Assembly (NCBI RefSeq): GCF_021431965.1
Contig: NZ_CP090370.1
Location: forward strand, 2,418,001 to 2,482,000
DNA length: 64,000 nt
Direction: 5' to 3'
Source of the DNA: Erythrobacter sp. SDW2
GTDB taxonomy: Bacteria; Pseudomonadota; Alphaproteobacteria; Sphingomonadales; Sphingomonadaceae
Shown here piece after piece: positions 37,209 to 45,623 of the stretch. Each line of letters opens with the position of its first letter. Position 1 is the first letter of the stretch. The notes beneath the pieces were generated by a model, which saw only the letters and a program-made list of their open reading frames with translations, was not told the origin of the DNA and ran no database searches. Both the position numbers and the translations under genes were made by a program.

Positions 37209-37239
37209 CACAATGTGTCTCAAATGAGGCGGCATTGTG
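37209..37239. promoter_or_regulatory. Inverted repeat upstream of the DUF4349 lipoprotein gene
   Basis: CACAATG at 37209-37215 and CATTGTG at 37233-37239 form a 7-bp inverted repeat with a 17-bp spacer in an AT-rich stretch ending ~30 bp before the start codon. It could be a regulator site, but no regulator is implied by the sequence. Confidence 0.35.
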
Positions 37240-37270
37240 ATCATAAGGTGCGATTATGAGGAGAGTGAGG

Positions 37271-38170
37271 ATGCGCAGGATTGCGTCATTGGCGGCCGCG
37301 GCATCGCTGCTTGCATTGGGGGCTTGCCAGGAGGCTCAACAGGACGACGCGGCAACCGCCGACGTAGCCGAATCTGCCGAAGCCATGACGAAAAGCGCCG
37401 GCGAGGCGGACGCGGCCATGGAGGAGGCGCCTGGAACTCGCTCGGCCTTCCCGGAACTTGCCGAGATTCCCGTTACCCTGCCGCAATTGGCCTATGTTTA
37501 TGACTACCGCTGGCGCATGCCCGCTGCCGAGATCGGCGCGCTGCAACGCCGACACGCGAGCCTGTGCGAGCAGCAAGGTGCGGCCATTTGCCAGATACTC
37601 GGCATGAGCAAGAGCGGTGAAGAGGAAAGCGAGGTCACCGGCGTTCTGGAGATGGCCGTCGCCAGCAAGCAGGCCCGTGCCTTCGGCGCCCTTCTGGAGG
37701 ACGAAGCCGAGGACGCCGGGGCCGAGCAGGTCTCCGCCGAAATCGCTTCCGAAGAGCTGTCCAAGAACATCGTCGATACCGAAGCCCGTCTCGCCGCCCG
37801 CACCGATTTGCGCGACCGGCTGCTGCAAGTGCTCAGGACCCACAAGGGCACGGTCGAGGAACTGGTCGAGGCCGAACGCAGTGTGGCGCAGGTTAACGAG
37901 GAGATCGACCAGGCCAGGAGCTGGCTCAAGGAAATGCAAGGCCGCGTCGCCTACAGCAAGGTGACGGTCAATTACGAAACCGGCACCCCGGTGACGAGCG
38001 ATTTCCTCGCTCCCGTAACGGGGGCTCTGGGATCGCTCGGGACGATCTTCGGCTATATGCTGGCAATCCTGATCATCGTCGGCGCAGTGGCGCTGCCGAT
38101 CGGCGGTATGGTCTGGGCCTCACGCGCACTCGGGCGGCGCATGGCACCTCCAGCCGCCAGCGAAGCCTAG
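37271..38170 (+). CDS. DUF4349 lipoprotein with coiled coil and C-terminal membrane helix
   Basis: 299 aa from the ATG at 37271 (AGGAGAG upstream; ATG at 37256 is an alternative). Lipobox LALGAC with Cys near residue 18, a low-complexity Ala/Glu/Asp region, then the DUF4349 domain including a helical pair (ARLAARTDLRDRLLQVL; EELVEAERSVAQVNEEIDQA) and a C-terminal helix (MLAILIIVGAVALPIGGMVW). Envelope-bound; function unknown. It converges on the ferredoxin gene with a 4-bp overlap. Confidence 0.85.
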   Translation: MRRIASLAAAASLLALGACQEAQQDDAATADVAESAEAMTKSAGEADAAMEEAPGTRSAFPELAEIPVTLPQLAYVYDYRWRMPAAEIGALQRRHASLCEQQGAAICQILGMSKSGEEESEVTGVLEMAVASKQARAFGALLEDEAEDAGAEQVSAEIASEELSKNIVDTEARLAARTDLRDRLLQVLRTHKGTVEELVEAERSVAQVNEEIDQARSWLKEMQGRVAYSKVTVNYETGTPVTSDFLAPVTGALGSLGTIFGYMLAILIIVGAVALPIGGMVWASRALGRRMAPPAASEA

Positions 38171-38496
38171 ATCCCGCTCATGTCCCGCGCTTCGGGGGGG
38201 ATGCGAACGGTCAGGCCGTCCATCTCCTCCGTCAGCTCGATCTGGCACGACAGGCGGCTGGTTGCCGTCACGCCATAGGCGAGGTCGAGCATGTCTTCCT
38301 CTTCCTCGCTCGCTTCGGGCAGCTGCGCGAACCACTCCTTCGCCACCACGACATGGCAGGTGGAGCATGCCATCTGGCCCTCGCAGGTGCCCTCCAGCGG
38401 CATGCCGGCGCCCTGGGCCAGCTTGAGCAGATTGTCGCCCGGCTGCGCCTCGACGGTGACAGTCTCGCCGCGGGCGGTTTCGAAGTGGACTTTCAC
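38167..38496 (-). CDS. Adrenodoxin-type [2Fe-2S] ferredoxin
   Basis: 109 aa. Cluster ligands Cys38, Cys44, Cys47 and Cys84 in the pattern C-x5-C-x2-C-x36-C (GTCEGQMACSTCH; TSRLSCQIEL). This is the Fdx type that supplies electrons to iron-sulfur cluster assembly or P450s. Its start overlaps the stop of the cysteine desulfurase gene by 4 nt, so the Fe-S assembly role is the natural reading. Confidence 0.92.
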   Translation of the reverse strand: MKVHFETARGETVTVEAQPGDNLLKLAQGAGMPLEGTCEGQMACSTCHVVVAKEWFAQLPEASEEEEDMLDLAYGVTATSRLSCQIELTEEMDGLTVRIPPEARDMSGI

Positions 38497-39575
38497 TGCT
38501 GCGCCTCCGCTGCCGCATTGATCGACGCTGCGGCCTGTTCGATTTCGTCCAGCGTGGTGTAGCGCCCGAAGCCGAGCCGGATAGAGCTTTTTGCTTCAGC
38601 CTGCGAAAGCCCGATTGCGCTGAGGACATGACTGGTCCGGCCCGAGCCACTGGCGCAGGCGCTGCCCGCGCTGAACATCACATCGCGGCAATCGCTCATC
38701 AGGCGGGCGACATCCAACCCATCGCGGCGGAGATTGAGGTTGCCGTGCCAGCGCGCCTCGGCGCTGCCGTTGAGCGTCCAGCCAGCGAACAGTTCCCGCG
38801 CCCGCCTCCACAACGCTTCGACATGCGCCGCATCCTCCTCCATCCGCTCGACCGCCAGCTGTGCTGCCGCCCCGAACCCGGCACACAGCGCGGGGCTGAG
38901 CGTGCCCGAACGGATGCCCGCTTCCTGCCCGCCCCCGCCCGAGGTCGAGACGAGCCCGACCCCCTCGCGCAGCCACAACGCGCCGATACCCTTGGGCCCG
39001 TGCAGCTTGTGTGCGGAAACGGCAATCATGTCGGCTTCGAACAGCGCCATGCGCCCGGCCGCCTGCACCCCGTCGACCAGCACCTTTGCGCCCTCGGCCT
39101 TGGCCTTGCGCGCGAGATCCTCGAGCGGCTGGATCGTCCCGATCTCGTTGTTGACCTGCATCACTGCCATCAGGCCGATGCGGGCCGGGAATTCCTGCGA
39201 CAGGTCGACCAAACCTTCGGACGTAACCGGCAGTTCGGCCCAGTTGCCGATGTCCTTGCAAGTTTCCATGACGGCGGCGTGCTCGATGGCGCTGAAGGCG
39301 ATGCGCTCGCCCGCGCGCACGGCGTGGCACCCGCGAATGGCGAGGTTGAGCGCCTCGGTTGCCCCGCTGGTGAAGATCACCCGTCCGCCCGCCGGGAACA
39401 GCGCCGCGACCTTTTCCCGCGCCGCCTCGACCGCCGCGGCGGCCATGCGGCCCATCCGGTGCGGACTATGCGGGTTGCCGAATGTGTCGCTGCCCGGCCC
39501 GCCCAGCCACCGTAGCATCGCCTCGCGCGCTTCCGGCGCGAGCGGCGTGGTGGCCTGGTAGTCGAGGTAAATCAT
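38493..39575 (-). CDS. Cysteine desulfurase, first of a tandem pair by position nearer ferredoxin
   Basis: 360 aa from the ATG at 39575, which overlaps the stop of the upstream desulfurase by 4 nt. PLP lysine in VSAHKLHGPKGIGAL, N-terminal YLDYQATTPLAPEAREAM, and the catalytic Cys loop AGSACASGSGRTSHVL. NifS/IscS-type enzymes take sulfur from cysteine for Fe-S clusters and tRNA thiolation. Distinct from, but clearly paralogous to, the gene upstream. Confidence 0.92.
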   Translation of the reverse strand: MIYLDYQATTPLAPEAREAMLRWLGGPGSDTFGNPHSPHRMGRMAAAAVEAAREKVAALFPAGGRVIFTSGATEALNLAIRGCHAVRAGERIAFSAIEHAAVMETCKDIGNWAELPVTSEGLVDLSQEFPARIGLMAVMQVNNEIGTIQPLEDLARKAKAEGAKVLVDGVQAAGRMALFEADMIAVSAHKLHGPKGIGALWLREGVGLVSTSGGGGQEAGIRSGTLSPALCAGFGAAAQLAVERMEEDAAHVEALWRRARELFAGWTLNGSAEARWHGNLNLRRDGLDVARLMSDCRDVMFSAGSACASGSGRTSHVLSAIGLSQAEAKSSIRLGFGRYTTLDEIEQAAASINAAAEAQQ

Positions 39576-40573
39576 GTCAGCGAATCCCACGCCTCGGCAA
39601 AGCGCTCCAGCTCCGCAGGAGAGGTGTTCCATCCGATGCTGATCCGAATTGCGCGAGCAGCCGTATCATCATCCACCCCGAACGCGTCGAGCACCCTGCT
39701 TTTCTTCAGCGTGCCCGAGGAGCAGGCGCTTCCTGCCGAAACCGCAAAACCCATCGCATCGAGCCTGATCAGCAGCGCTTGCGCACTTATGCTCGGATGC
39801 GTGAGGGCAAAGATGTAGTCCACCTGCTCGCCGAACGTGAGGCTCGAGGCGGAAAGTTGCCCGGCGAATCCAGCCCGCTCCCTGGAGGTTGTGGCCCACG
39901 GTCCAGCCTCCAGCGCCGCCGCCATGCCGAGGGCGCCCGGCATGTTCTCTGTCCCCTGGCGATAGCCGCGCTCGTGGCCGCCGATCGGTTCGAGCAGCGC
40001 AAAGTCGCGCACCAGCAGGGCGCCGATGCCGATCGGGCCGCCGAACTTATGGGCCGAGATGACCAGCATGTCGGCGTCGGGCAAGGCCAGCTTGCCCGCC
40101 GATTGCGAACAGTCGGACAAGATCAACGCGCCCGTCTGCTTCACCGTTGCCCCCATATCGGAAACCGGGTTTATCACCCCGGTTTCGGAATTGACGTGCT
40201 GGATGGCGAGAATCGATCGACCGTCGAGAGGCACATCGTCGGAGAACATCTCCGCATCTGGCGCCGCACGGAACACCGCGTCATGCTCCACCGCGCTGAC
40301 AATCCTCCGCTCGACCTTCGCCCGATTGAGTGCGATCCACAGCGCCTCGCTCGCACCGCTGGTGAAGATCACCTCACCATCCCAGCCCAGCGCCCGCTTC
40401 ATCCGTTCGCGCGCATCCTCCAGCGCGGCGCGCGCCTTGCGGCCCTCGGCGTGCGGGCTCGAGGGATTGGCCCAGATGCGGAAGCCTTCCTCCATCGCTG
40501 CCTTCGCTTCCGGGCGCAGCGGGCTGGTGGCGGCGTGGTCGAGATAGATACGGTCAGGAATGGCGGGCCCCAA
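39572..40573 (-). CDS. Cysteine desulfurase-like protein, upstream paralogue
   Basis: 333 aa. YLDHAATSPLRPEAKAAM at the N-terminus, PLP lysine in ISAHKFGGPIGIGALL, catalytic Cys loop AGSACSSGTLKKSRVL and C-terminal IRISIGWNTSPAEL. All expected key residues are present, so it should be active. It is slightly shorter than its neighbour and heads the desulfurase-desulfurase-ferredoxin operon, divergent from the hydrolase at 40671 with ~97 bp between. Confidence 0.9.
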   Translation of the reverse strand: MGPAIPDRIYLDHAATSPLRPEAKAAMEEGFRIWANPSSPHAEGRKARAALEDARERMKRALGWDGEVIFTSGASEALWIALNRAKVERRIVSAVEHDAVFRAAPDAEMFSDDVPLDGRSILAIQHVNSETGVINPVSDMGATVKQTGALILSDCSQSAGKLALPDADMLVISAHKFGGPIGIGALLVRDFALLEPIGGHERGYRQGTENMPGALGMAAALEAGPWATTSRERAGFAGQLSASSLTFGEQVDYIFALTHPSISAQALLIRLDAMGFAVSAGSACSSGTLKKSRVLDAFGVDDDTAARAIRISIGWNTSPAELERFAEAWDSLT

Positions 40574-40670
40574 GGGTTCAGGATGATTGCGAATTTACGA
40601 TGGCACACTATATAGCGCGCACTTCCGGCGCGTCACCCGTGCCGCGCCCCGCAAAGCAGGTATCCGCCAA

Positions 40671-41327
40671 ATGCCCACCGTGATTTTCCCCGGCCCCGAA
40701 GGCCGCCTCGAAGGCCGTTTCTCCCCGCCGCCTCGCCCGCGCGCGCCGGTGGCGATGATCCTCCACCCGCATCCGCAGGGCGGCGGGACCATGAACGAGC
40801 AGATCACGCAGAAGCTCTACAAGACCTTCGTCGATCGCGGCTTCGCCACGCTGCGCTTCAACATGCGCGGCGTCGGTCGCAGCCAGGGCAGCTTCGACAA
40901 CGGCATCGGCGAGCTGAGCGATGCCGCAGCCGCGCTCGACTGGGTCCAGTCGATCCACGAAGAGGCGCAGGTGACCTGGGTCGCCGGGGTCAGCTTCGGC
41001 TCGCTCATCGCCATGCAGCTGCTCATGCGGCGCCCGGAAATCCGCGGCTGGATCAGCGTGTCTGCCCCGGCCAGCATGTACGATTTCTCGTTCCTCGCCC
41101 CCTGCCCCGCCAGCGGCATCTTCATCCACGGCGCGCAGGACACGGTGGTGCAGCCCAATTCGGTCACCAAGCTGGTCGAAAAGCTGCGCACGCAGAAGCA
41201 TATCACCGTGCACCACGAGGAAATCCCGCGGGCCAACCACTTCTTCCAGGACGAACAGGAAGAGCTGATGGCCTCGGTCAACAACTACCTGGATTTCCGC
41301 CTGGACCCGGCCTGCCCGATCACCTGA
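40671..41327 (+). CDS. Cytosolic alpha/beta hydrolase, Fe-S-locus type
   Basis: 218 aa from the ATG at 40671; an upstream in-frame ATG would extend it into the divergent promoter region. The oxyanion part is ILHPHPQGGGTMNEQI, the nucleophile elbow AGVSFGSLIAMQL (G-x-S-x-G), and the catalytic His is in RANHFFQDEQEEL. Very similar proteins are often encoded beside cysteine desulfurase/SUF genes in alphaproteobacteria, as here, but their substrate is unknown. Confidence 0.86.
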   Translation: MPTVIFPGPEGRLEGRFSPPPRPRAPVAMILHPHPQGGGTMNEQITQKLYKTFVDRGFATLRFNMRGVGRSQGSFDNGIGELSDAAAALDWVQSIHEEAQVTWVAGVSFGSLIAMQLLMRRPEIRGWISVSAPASMYDFSFLAPCPASGIFIHGAQDTVVQPNSVTKLVEKLRTQKHITVHHEEIPRANHFFQDEQEELMASVNNYLDFRLDPACPIT

Positions 41328-41424
41328 TCGGGAGGGCATTTCTGCACCATCGCTGACCCTGTCCGACCCGCCCCGGCGGGATCGGTGGCACTTCGCCACG
41401 TGAATTTGCTTGCCAATCTATGGT

Positions 41425-41436
41425 ATGTTGTAACAT
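41425..41436. promoter_or_regulatory. Palindrome ATGTTGTAACAT upstream of tonB-like gene
   Basis: A 5-2-5 inverted repeat 33 bp before the TonB start codon, in a locally AT-rich stretch followed by a strong GAGAGGAG ribosome-binding site. It could be an operator or part of the promoter; the sequence alone does not tell. Confidence 0.3.
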
Positions 41437-41469
41437 TCTCTTCCGGAGGGTCGAGAGAGGAGTACCAAC

Positions 41470-42159
41470 ATGGCCTATGTCGATGCAGCAGGAACCAACC
41501 GCGCTCCCGCGATGATCGGGGTCGCCGCGATCCACGCCGCGCTGGCGGTGGTAGTAGTGACCGGACTTGCGGGTGGTGTGGCGAAGATCGTCGACGATGA
41601 CGGAATCATGGGCTTCCCGATCGAACGGCCCAAGCCGACGCCGTCGCCGCCCCCGCCCGACCGCCCGATCGAGGACGAGAGCAAGAGCATCACCAAGATC
41701 GTCATTCCCGAAAAGCCGTTCAACCTTGACCAGTCTTCAACCGAAGTCGACGCGACCGATCAGCAGCAGGCATATTCCGAGCCCGACACCACCGCTTCGG
41801 GCAATGAAGGCATCGGCGATGGCATGGCCGACAAGGGCGGATCCAAAGCGAAAGAGCAGCCCAAGTTCAAGCCGGTCCCGCCCGTTGCCCGCAACGGCAA
41901 TTGGGTGACCGACGACGACTATCGCAGCAGTTGGGTCACCCGCCGCTGGGAAGGCACTGTCGGTTTCCGCCTCACGGTCGGCACCGATGGCAAGGTCAAG
42001 GATTGCACCGTCACCCAGTCCAGCGGCTACGAAGCGCTCGATGATGCGACCTGCTCGCTCGTGCGCAAGCGGGCCAGGTTCGATCCGGGCAAGAACGATC
42101 GGGGCGAAACCGCGAGCGGTAATTTCTCCAGCGCCGTTCGCTGGCACATCCCCGATTGA
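41470..42159 (+). CDS. TonB-like energy transducer
   Basis: 229 aa. One N-terminal membrane helix (IGVAAIHAALAVVVVTGLAGGVA), a Pro-rich periplasmic linker (RPKPTPSPPPPDRPI) and a C-terminal TonB domain (VGFRLTVGTDGKVKDCTVTQSSGYEALDDATCSLVRKRARFDP). It would couple the proton motive force to TonB-dependent outer-membrane receptors. ExbB/ExbD and receptors are not adjacent. Two Cys in the C-terminal domain may form a disulfide. Confidence 0.9.
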   Translation: MAYVDAAGTNRAPAMIGVAAIHAALAVVVVTGLAGGVAKIVDDDGIMGFPIERPKPTPSPPPPDRPIEDESKSITKIVIPEKPFNLDQSSTEVDATDQQQAYSEPDTTASGNEGIGDGMADKGGSKAKEQPKFKPVPPVARNGNWVTDDDYRSSWVTRRWEGTVGFRLTVGTDGKVKDCTVTQSSGYEALDDATCSLVRKRARFDPGKNDRGETASGNFSSAVRWHIPD

Positions 42160-42183
42160 GCAGCAGGCGGGCGGGCCCTCGCC

Positions 42184-42399
42184 TCAGTCTCGAGCTTCGT
42201 CCGCCTGCTCCAGACGGTCCACCGGCGCCCGGCCTCCGGCGTCGGGGACGGTCCAGATCATCACATTGACGACAGCGATCAGCGCCAGCAAGACCATCAG
42301 CGCGGCCTGTTTCTTCACCCCGCGCCGCCACAGCACGACAGCACCGATCAACAGCGCGCCGGCAGCCAGCATGAGCACGGAGAGGACGAGGTTCATCAT
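42184..42399 (-). CDS. Small two-helix membrane protein, unknown
   Basis: 71 aa, two hydrophobic segments (MNLVLSVLMLAAGALLIGAVVL; QAALMVLLALIAVVNVMIW) joined by a basic loop, with a charged C-terminal tail. It converges on the TonB-like gene and lies 62 bp upstream of, and divergent from, the DUF885 gene. No family recognised. Confidence 0.6.
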   Translation of the reverse strand: MMNLVLSVLMLAAGALLIGAVVLWRRGVKKQAALMVLLALIAVVNVMIWTVPDAGGRAPVDRLEQADEARD

Positions 42400-42460
42400 G
42401 ACGCGCCGCGCTTAGCAAAGCGCGTTTGACTTGCCCACTCCCCCGCGCCAGACTTCGCGC

Positions 42461-44311
42461 ATGACCGTACAATCATTCGAACTCACCCGCCGTCAGGCCC
42501 TCGCAGGCCTCGGCGCGACGACCGCACTTACCCTGACCGGATGCGCGACCGGCGGAGTCAACGAAGCCGGCGTATTGCAGGCGCGCAAGATCGGCGCCGA
42601 TCGCCTTCTCGAAGTCGTCGCCTATAATCTGCTTGAGCATGAGCCCGAACGGGCCACGAGCCTGGGCGTCGATACGGGCCAGTTCGCCTATTTGCGCAGC
42701 AAGCTGGAGGATCAGTCGCCAGCCGGACAGCAGGCATTCGCTGCAACGCTGAAGCAGGATCTCGAGCGGGTGAAGGCTTACCCGCGCGACGGGCTGGATG
42801 CGGAGACAGTGACCAATCTCGATGTGGTGCAGAGCGGCTATGAAGTCGCACTCCAAGGCTTCGCCCTGCCCTATGGCGATGTGCCGGTCGGCAGCTGGCG
42901 CACTGCGCCTTACGTCGTGATCCAGAATGTCGGCAGCTATCTCGACCTGCCGCGCTTCTTCGATTCGACCCAGCCGCTGAGGAACGGCGACGACCTCGAT
43001 GCCTATGTCGACAGGCTCGAGGCCGTTCCAGCCGTGCTCGCGGGCGAATTGCAGCGGATGAAGGCCGCCCGCGCCATGGGCGTGGTGCCGCCCGATTTCC
43101 TGCTGGTCAAAGCCATAAATGCGATGAAATCGACCCTCCTCGATGCGATGGATGGCGGATCGCTGGTCGAACCGCTCAAGCGATCCGAGATGCCAGCGGC
43201 GCAATCCGCCGCTGCGGCCGCCGACCGGATCGTGAAGGAAAGGATCGCCCCCGCGCTCGAAGCGCAGTTGGCCGAACTGTTCGAAGAGCAGAAGATCGCC
43301 ACCTCCGATCCCGGCATGTACGCCCGCCCGCATGGCGAGGAATTCTATGCCTGGGCGCTGCGTTCCAGCACCACCACCACCATGACCCCGGACGAGGTTC
43401 ACCGGCAGGGGCTGGAAGAACTGGAATCGCTCCACGCGCGGATGGACCCGATCCTGCGCGAAATCGGCTACACCAGCGGCACTGTCGGCGAGCGGATGCA
43501 GGCGCTGAGCCAGGACCCGCGCTACAAGTTTGCGGAGGGTGATCCGGGGCGGGCCGAGATCATGGCCTTCATCGAAGAGCGGGTGGCGTGGATCAAGGCG
43601 CAGATGCCTCGCGCCTTCAACACGCTGGTCGATCCCAATCTGGAGATCCGCCGCCTGCCGCCCGCCGAAGAGCCCGGCGCGCCGGGAGCCTATGGCGGCG
43701 CGGGCAGCAAGGACGGGACCATTCCGGGACGGATGTGGATCAATCTGCGCACCACCGACCTGCACCGCAAGTACGATCTGGCCGACCTGACTTACCACGA
43801 GACCATTCCGGGACATGTGTGGGAAGGCGAGTTTTCCAACCGCCTGCCGCTGATCCGCTCGATCCTCGCCTTCAACCCCTTCAGCGAAGGCTGGGCGCTC
43901 TATGCCGAACAGCTGGCAGACGAATTGGGTGCCTATGACGACTTCACCGTCGGGCGGCTCGGCTACCTCCAGAGCCTCGCCTTCCGCGCCTGCCGGATGG
44001 TGGTCGACACCGGCCTTCACGCCAAGGGCTGGAGCCGGCAACAAGCCGTCGATTTCTTCGTCCAGCGCAACGGTTCCAAGGCCGAAGAAGTCGCCAGCGA
44101 GGTCGACCGCTATTGCAGCTGGCCGGGCCAGGCGACCGGCTACAAGCTCGGCCACAGCCGCATCGTCGGGCTACGCGCCGAGGCGCAGCGCCAGCTCGGC
44201 AGCCGCTATGACCTCAAGGCATTCAACGACGCGGTAATCCTCGGCGGAAATGCCCCGATGGACGTGCTGGCGAAGAATGTGGAGCGTTATATCGCCGCGA
44301 CGCGGGGCTAA
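42461..44311 (+). CDS. DUF885 family exported peptidase-like lipoprotein
   Basis: 616 aa from the ATG at 42461. The twin-arginine-like leader LTRRQALAGLGATTALTLTGCATG also carries a lipobox (TGC), so export by Tat or Sec with lipidation is likely. The DUF885 zinc motif HETIPGH occurs about residue 446, with a downstream SEGWALYAEQLADELG supplying another ligand. Bacterial DUF885 proteins are predicted metallopeptidases; the substrate is unknown. Confidence 0.88.
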   Translation: MTVQSFELTRRQALAGLGATTALTLTGCATGGVNEAGVLQARKIGADRLLEVVAYNLLEHEPERATSLGVDTGQFAYLRSKLEDQSPAGQQAFAATLKQDLERVKAYPRDGLDAETVTNLDVVQSGYEVALQGFALPYGDVPVGSWRTAPYVVIQNVGSYLDLPRFFDSTQPLRNGDDLDAYVDRLEAVPAVLAGELQRMKAARAMGVVPPDFLLVKAINAMKSTLLDAMDGGSLVEPLKRSEMPAAQSAAAAADRIVKERIAPALEAQLAELFEEQKIATSDPGMYARPHGEEFYAWALRSSTTTTMTPDEVHRQGLEELESLHARMDPILREIGYTSGTVGERMQALSQDPRYKFAEGDPGRAEIMAFIEERVAWIKAQMPRAFNTLVDPNLEIRRLPPAEEPGAPGAYGGAGSKDGTIPGRMWINLRTTDLHRKYDLADLTYHETIPGHVWEGEFSNRLPLIRSILAFNPFSEGWALYAEQLADELGAYDDFTVGRLGYLQSLAFRACRMVVDTGLHAKGWSRQQAVDFFVQRNGSKAEEVASEVDRYCSWPGQATGYKLGHSRIVGLRAEAQRQLGSRYDLKAFNDAVILGGNAPMDVLAKNVERYIAATRG

Positions 44312-44483
44312 CGCCCGGCGAGGCCGCCGATAATCGTCCCGAGGATGCCGCCCAGCGGACCGCCGCCGCTGCCCCGCCGGCTGCTGCTCTGAGCGAGGGA
44401 ACCTGCCACTGCCATCGCCAGCAGCGGCAGCATCTTCTGCTGCCGATTGCACCTGTCTCGTTGAGTATTTGTCCGAGCTTCAT
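44308..44483 (-). pseudogene. Frameshifted small Gly-rich protein gene
   Basis: From the ATG at 44483 the frame reads MKLGQILNETGAIGSR and then degenerates into a Cys/Trp/Arg-rich run. In the next frame, from 44433, MLPLLAMAVAGSLAQSSSRR continues to GGPLGGILGTIIGGLAGR and a stop at 44308. One inserted base near 44434-44436 would join the two into a ~57-residue protein. Either a real frameshift, a sequencing error, or only the 41-residue downstream part is used. It converges on DUF885, overlapping by 4 bp. Confidence 0.5.
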
Positions 44484-44614
44484 GGCCTGACCTTTCCTCG
44501 GATGGTTTGATTTCACCCAATGTTACATCACAGGCCCGCGGGGCCTGCCCGGAACAAGCAACCTCCCGCAACATTGAGCTACCACGACCCCCAAAAACCC
44601 GCAGGAGCAAGGAC

Positions 44615-44995
44615 ATGGGCATTTTTTCCAGCATCAGGAACGCAATTTTCGGCGAGAAGGACAGGAAGCCCGAGGTGAAAGCTGAACCCGCTCCCAGCCC
44701 TGTAACCGCCGTTCCCGAAAGGCCCGCCGCTCCTGCCGCGATTAGCGAAGTAGACGTGGAAGCCCGCCTCGCGGCCATGGAAGGTGCCGACCAGCTCAAC
44801 TGGCGCAGCTCGATCGTCGACCTGTTCAAGCTGATCGGCCTCGACCCCAGCTACGCCAACCGCCAGGAACTGGCCGAGGAATTGGGCCGGACCGATTATG
44901 AAGGCAGCGCCGAAGACAACATCTGGCTGCACAGGGCGACGATGCAGGAACTGGCCAGGAACGGCGGCAAGGTTCCAGCCGAAATGATGAACTGA
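44615..44995 (+). CDS. DUF3597 family protein, copy 1
   Basis: 126 aa from the ATG at 44615 (AGGAG 16 bp upstream). MGIFSSIRNAIFG, then a Pro/Ala/Glu linker, then the DUF3597 helical domain (NWRSSIVDLFKLIGLDPSYANRQELAEELG) that resembles a peptidoglycan- or nucleic-acid-binding helical bundle in shape but has no settled role. A related copy follows 233 bp later. Confidence 0.88.
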   Translation: MGIFSSIRNAIFGEKDRKPEVKAEPAPSPVTAVPERPAAPAAISEVDVEARLAAMEGADQLNWRSSIVDLFKLIGLDPSYANRQELAEELGRTDYEGSAEDNIWLHRATMQELARNGGKVPAEMMN

Positions 44996-45015
44996 TCCGG
45001 CCCGGCCAATGAAGC

Positions 45016-45045
45016 GAAAGGGGTGCTGATTCCGCGCCCCTTTTC
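45016..45045 (+). terminator. Intrinsic terminator after DUF3597 copy 1
   Basis: Stem AAAGGGGTGC/GCGCCCCTTT with one G-U pair, 7-nt loop, and a TTTT run at the stem end. It lies 20 bp after the stop codon. The rest of 44996-45228 shows nothing else I can support. Confidence 0.7.
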
Positions 45046-45228
45046 TGTCGGTGTCTTGGCAGGCGGGTGCAGACTTTGCCTGGTGGATAATTTCATACCA
45101 ATTCATATGGTTACTTTCCCGATAGGTATCTTTCTCGTTTGACGGGAAGTTGCATCGCTGGCAGGCGGCCCTTGCTTCCGGAACCCGCAGCGGGTCGCGC
45201 CGCGTTTGCAAAGGACAATTGCAAGATC

Positions 45229-45531
45229 ATGGGTGTTCTCGCGACCATCGCAAACAAGATTATCGGCGGCCAGGACGATGGCACCGTCGACGTCGAGCAT
45301 CGCCTCGATACGATCGCGGGTTCCCGCCACGGTGGCTGGCGCACATCGCTGATCGACCTGTTCCGTGCGCTCGATATCGACCCTAGTTATGCCAACCGGC
45401 GCGAGCTGGCGAGCGAGCTGGGCCTGGCCTGCTACCAGGGCACCCAGAACGAGAACCTGTGGATGCTGAAGGCCATCATGCGCGAACTCGACCGCCTGGG
45501 CGCGAGGGTGCCGGCAACCCTGCTCGACTGA
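45229..45531 (+). CDS. DUF3597 family protein, copy 2
   Basis: 100 aa from the ATG at 45229. Its core GGWRTSLIDLFRALDIDPSYANRRELASELG matches copy 1 closely, but the linker is much shorter. The duplicated domain is conserved to the C-terminus (MRELDRLGARVPATLLD versus MQELARNGGKVPAEMMN). A local tandem duplication with linker divergence is likely. Confidence 0.87.
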   Translation: MGVLATIANKIIGGQDDGTVDVEHRLDTIAGSRHGGWRTSLIDLFRALDIDPSYANRRELASELGLACYQGTQNENLWMLKAIMRELDRLGARVPATLLD

Positions 45532-45623
45532 ACCTGTCCTGCATCCAGAGCTTTTCCCGGGTTGCGGGCGAGGCAGAACTTGTTAGCCTGACGAGGCTTG
45601 CAACCAACGGGAATGCAGTTTCG

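Noticed and set aside
42473-44155. 560-codon minus-strand frame opposite the DUF885 gene
   Set aside because: DUF885 protein has leader, lipobox and zinc motif; the antisense frame has none.
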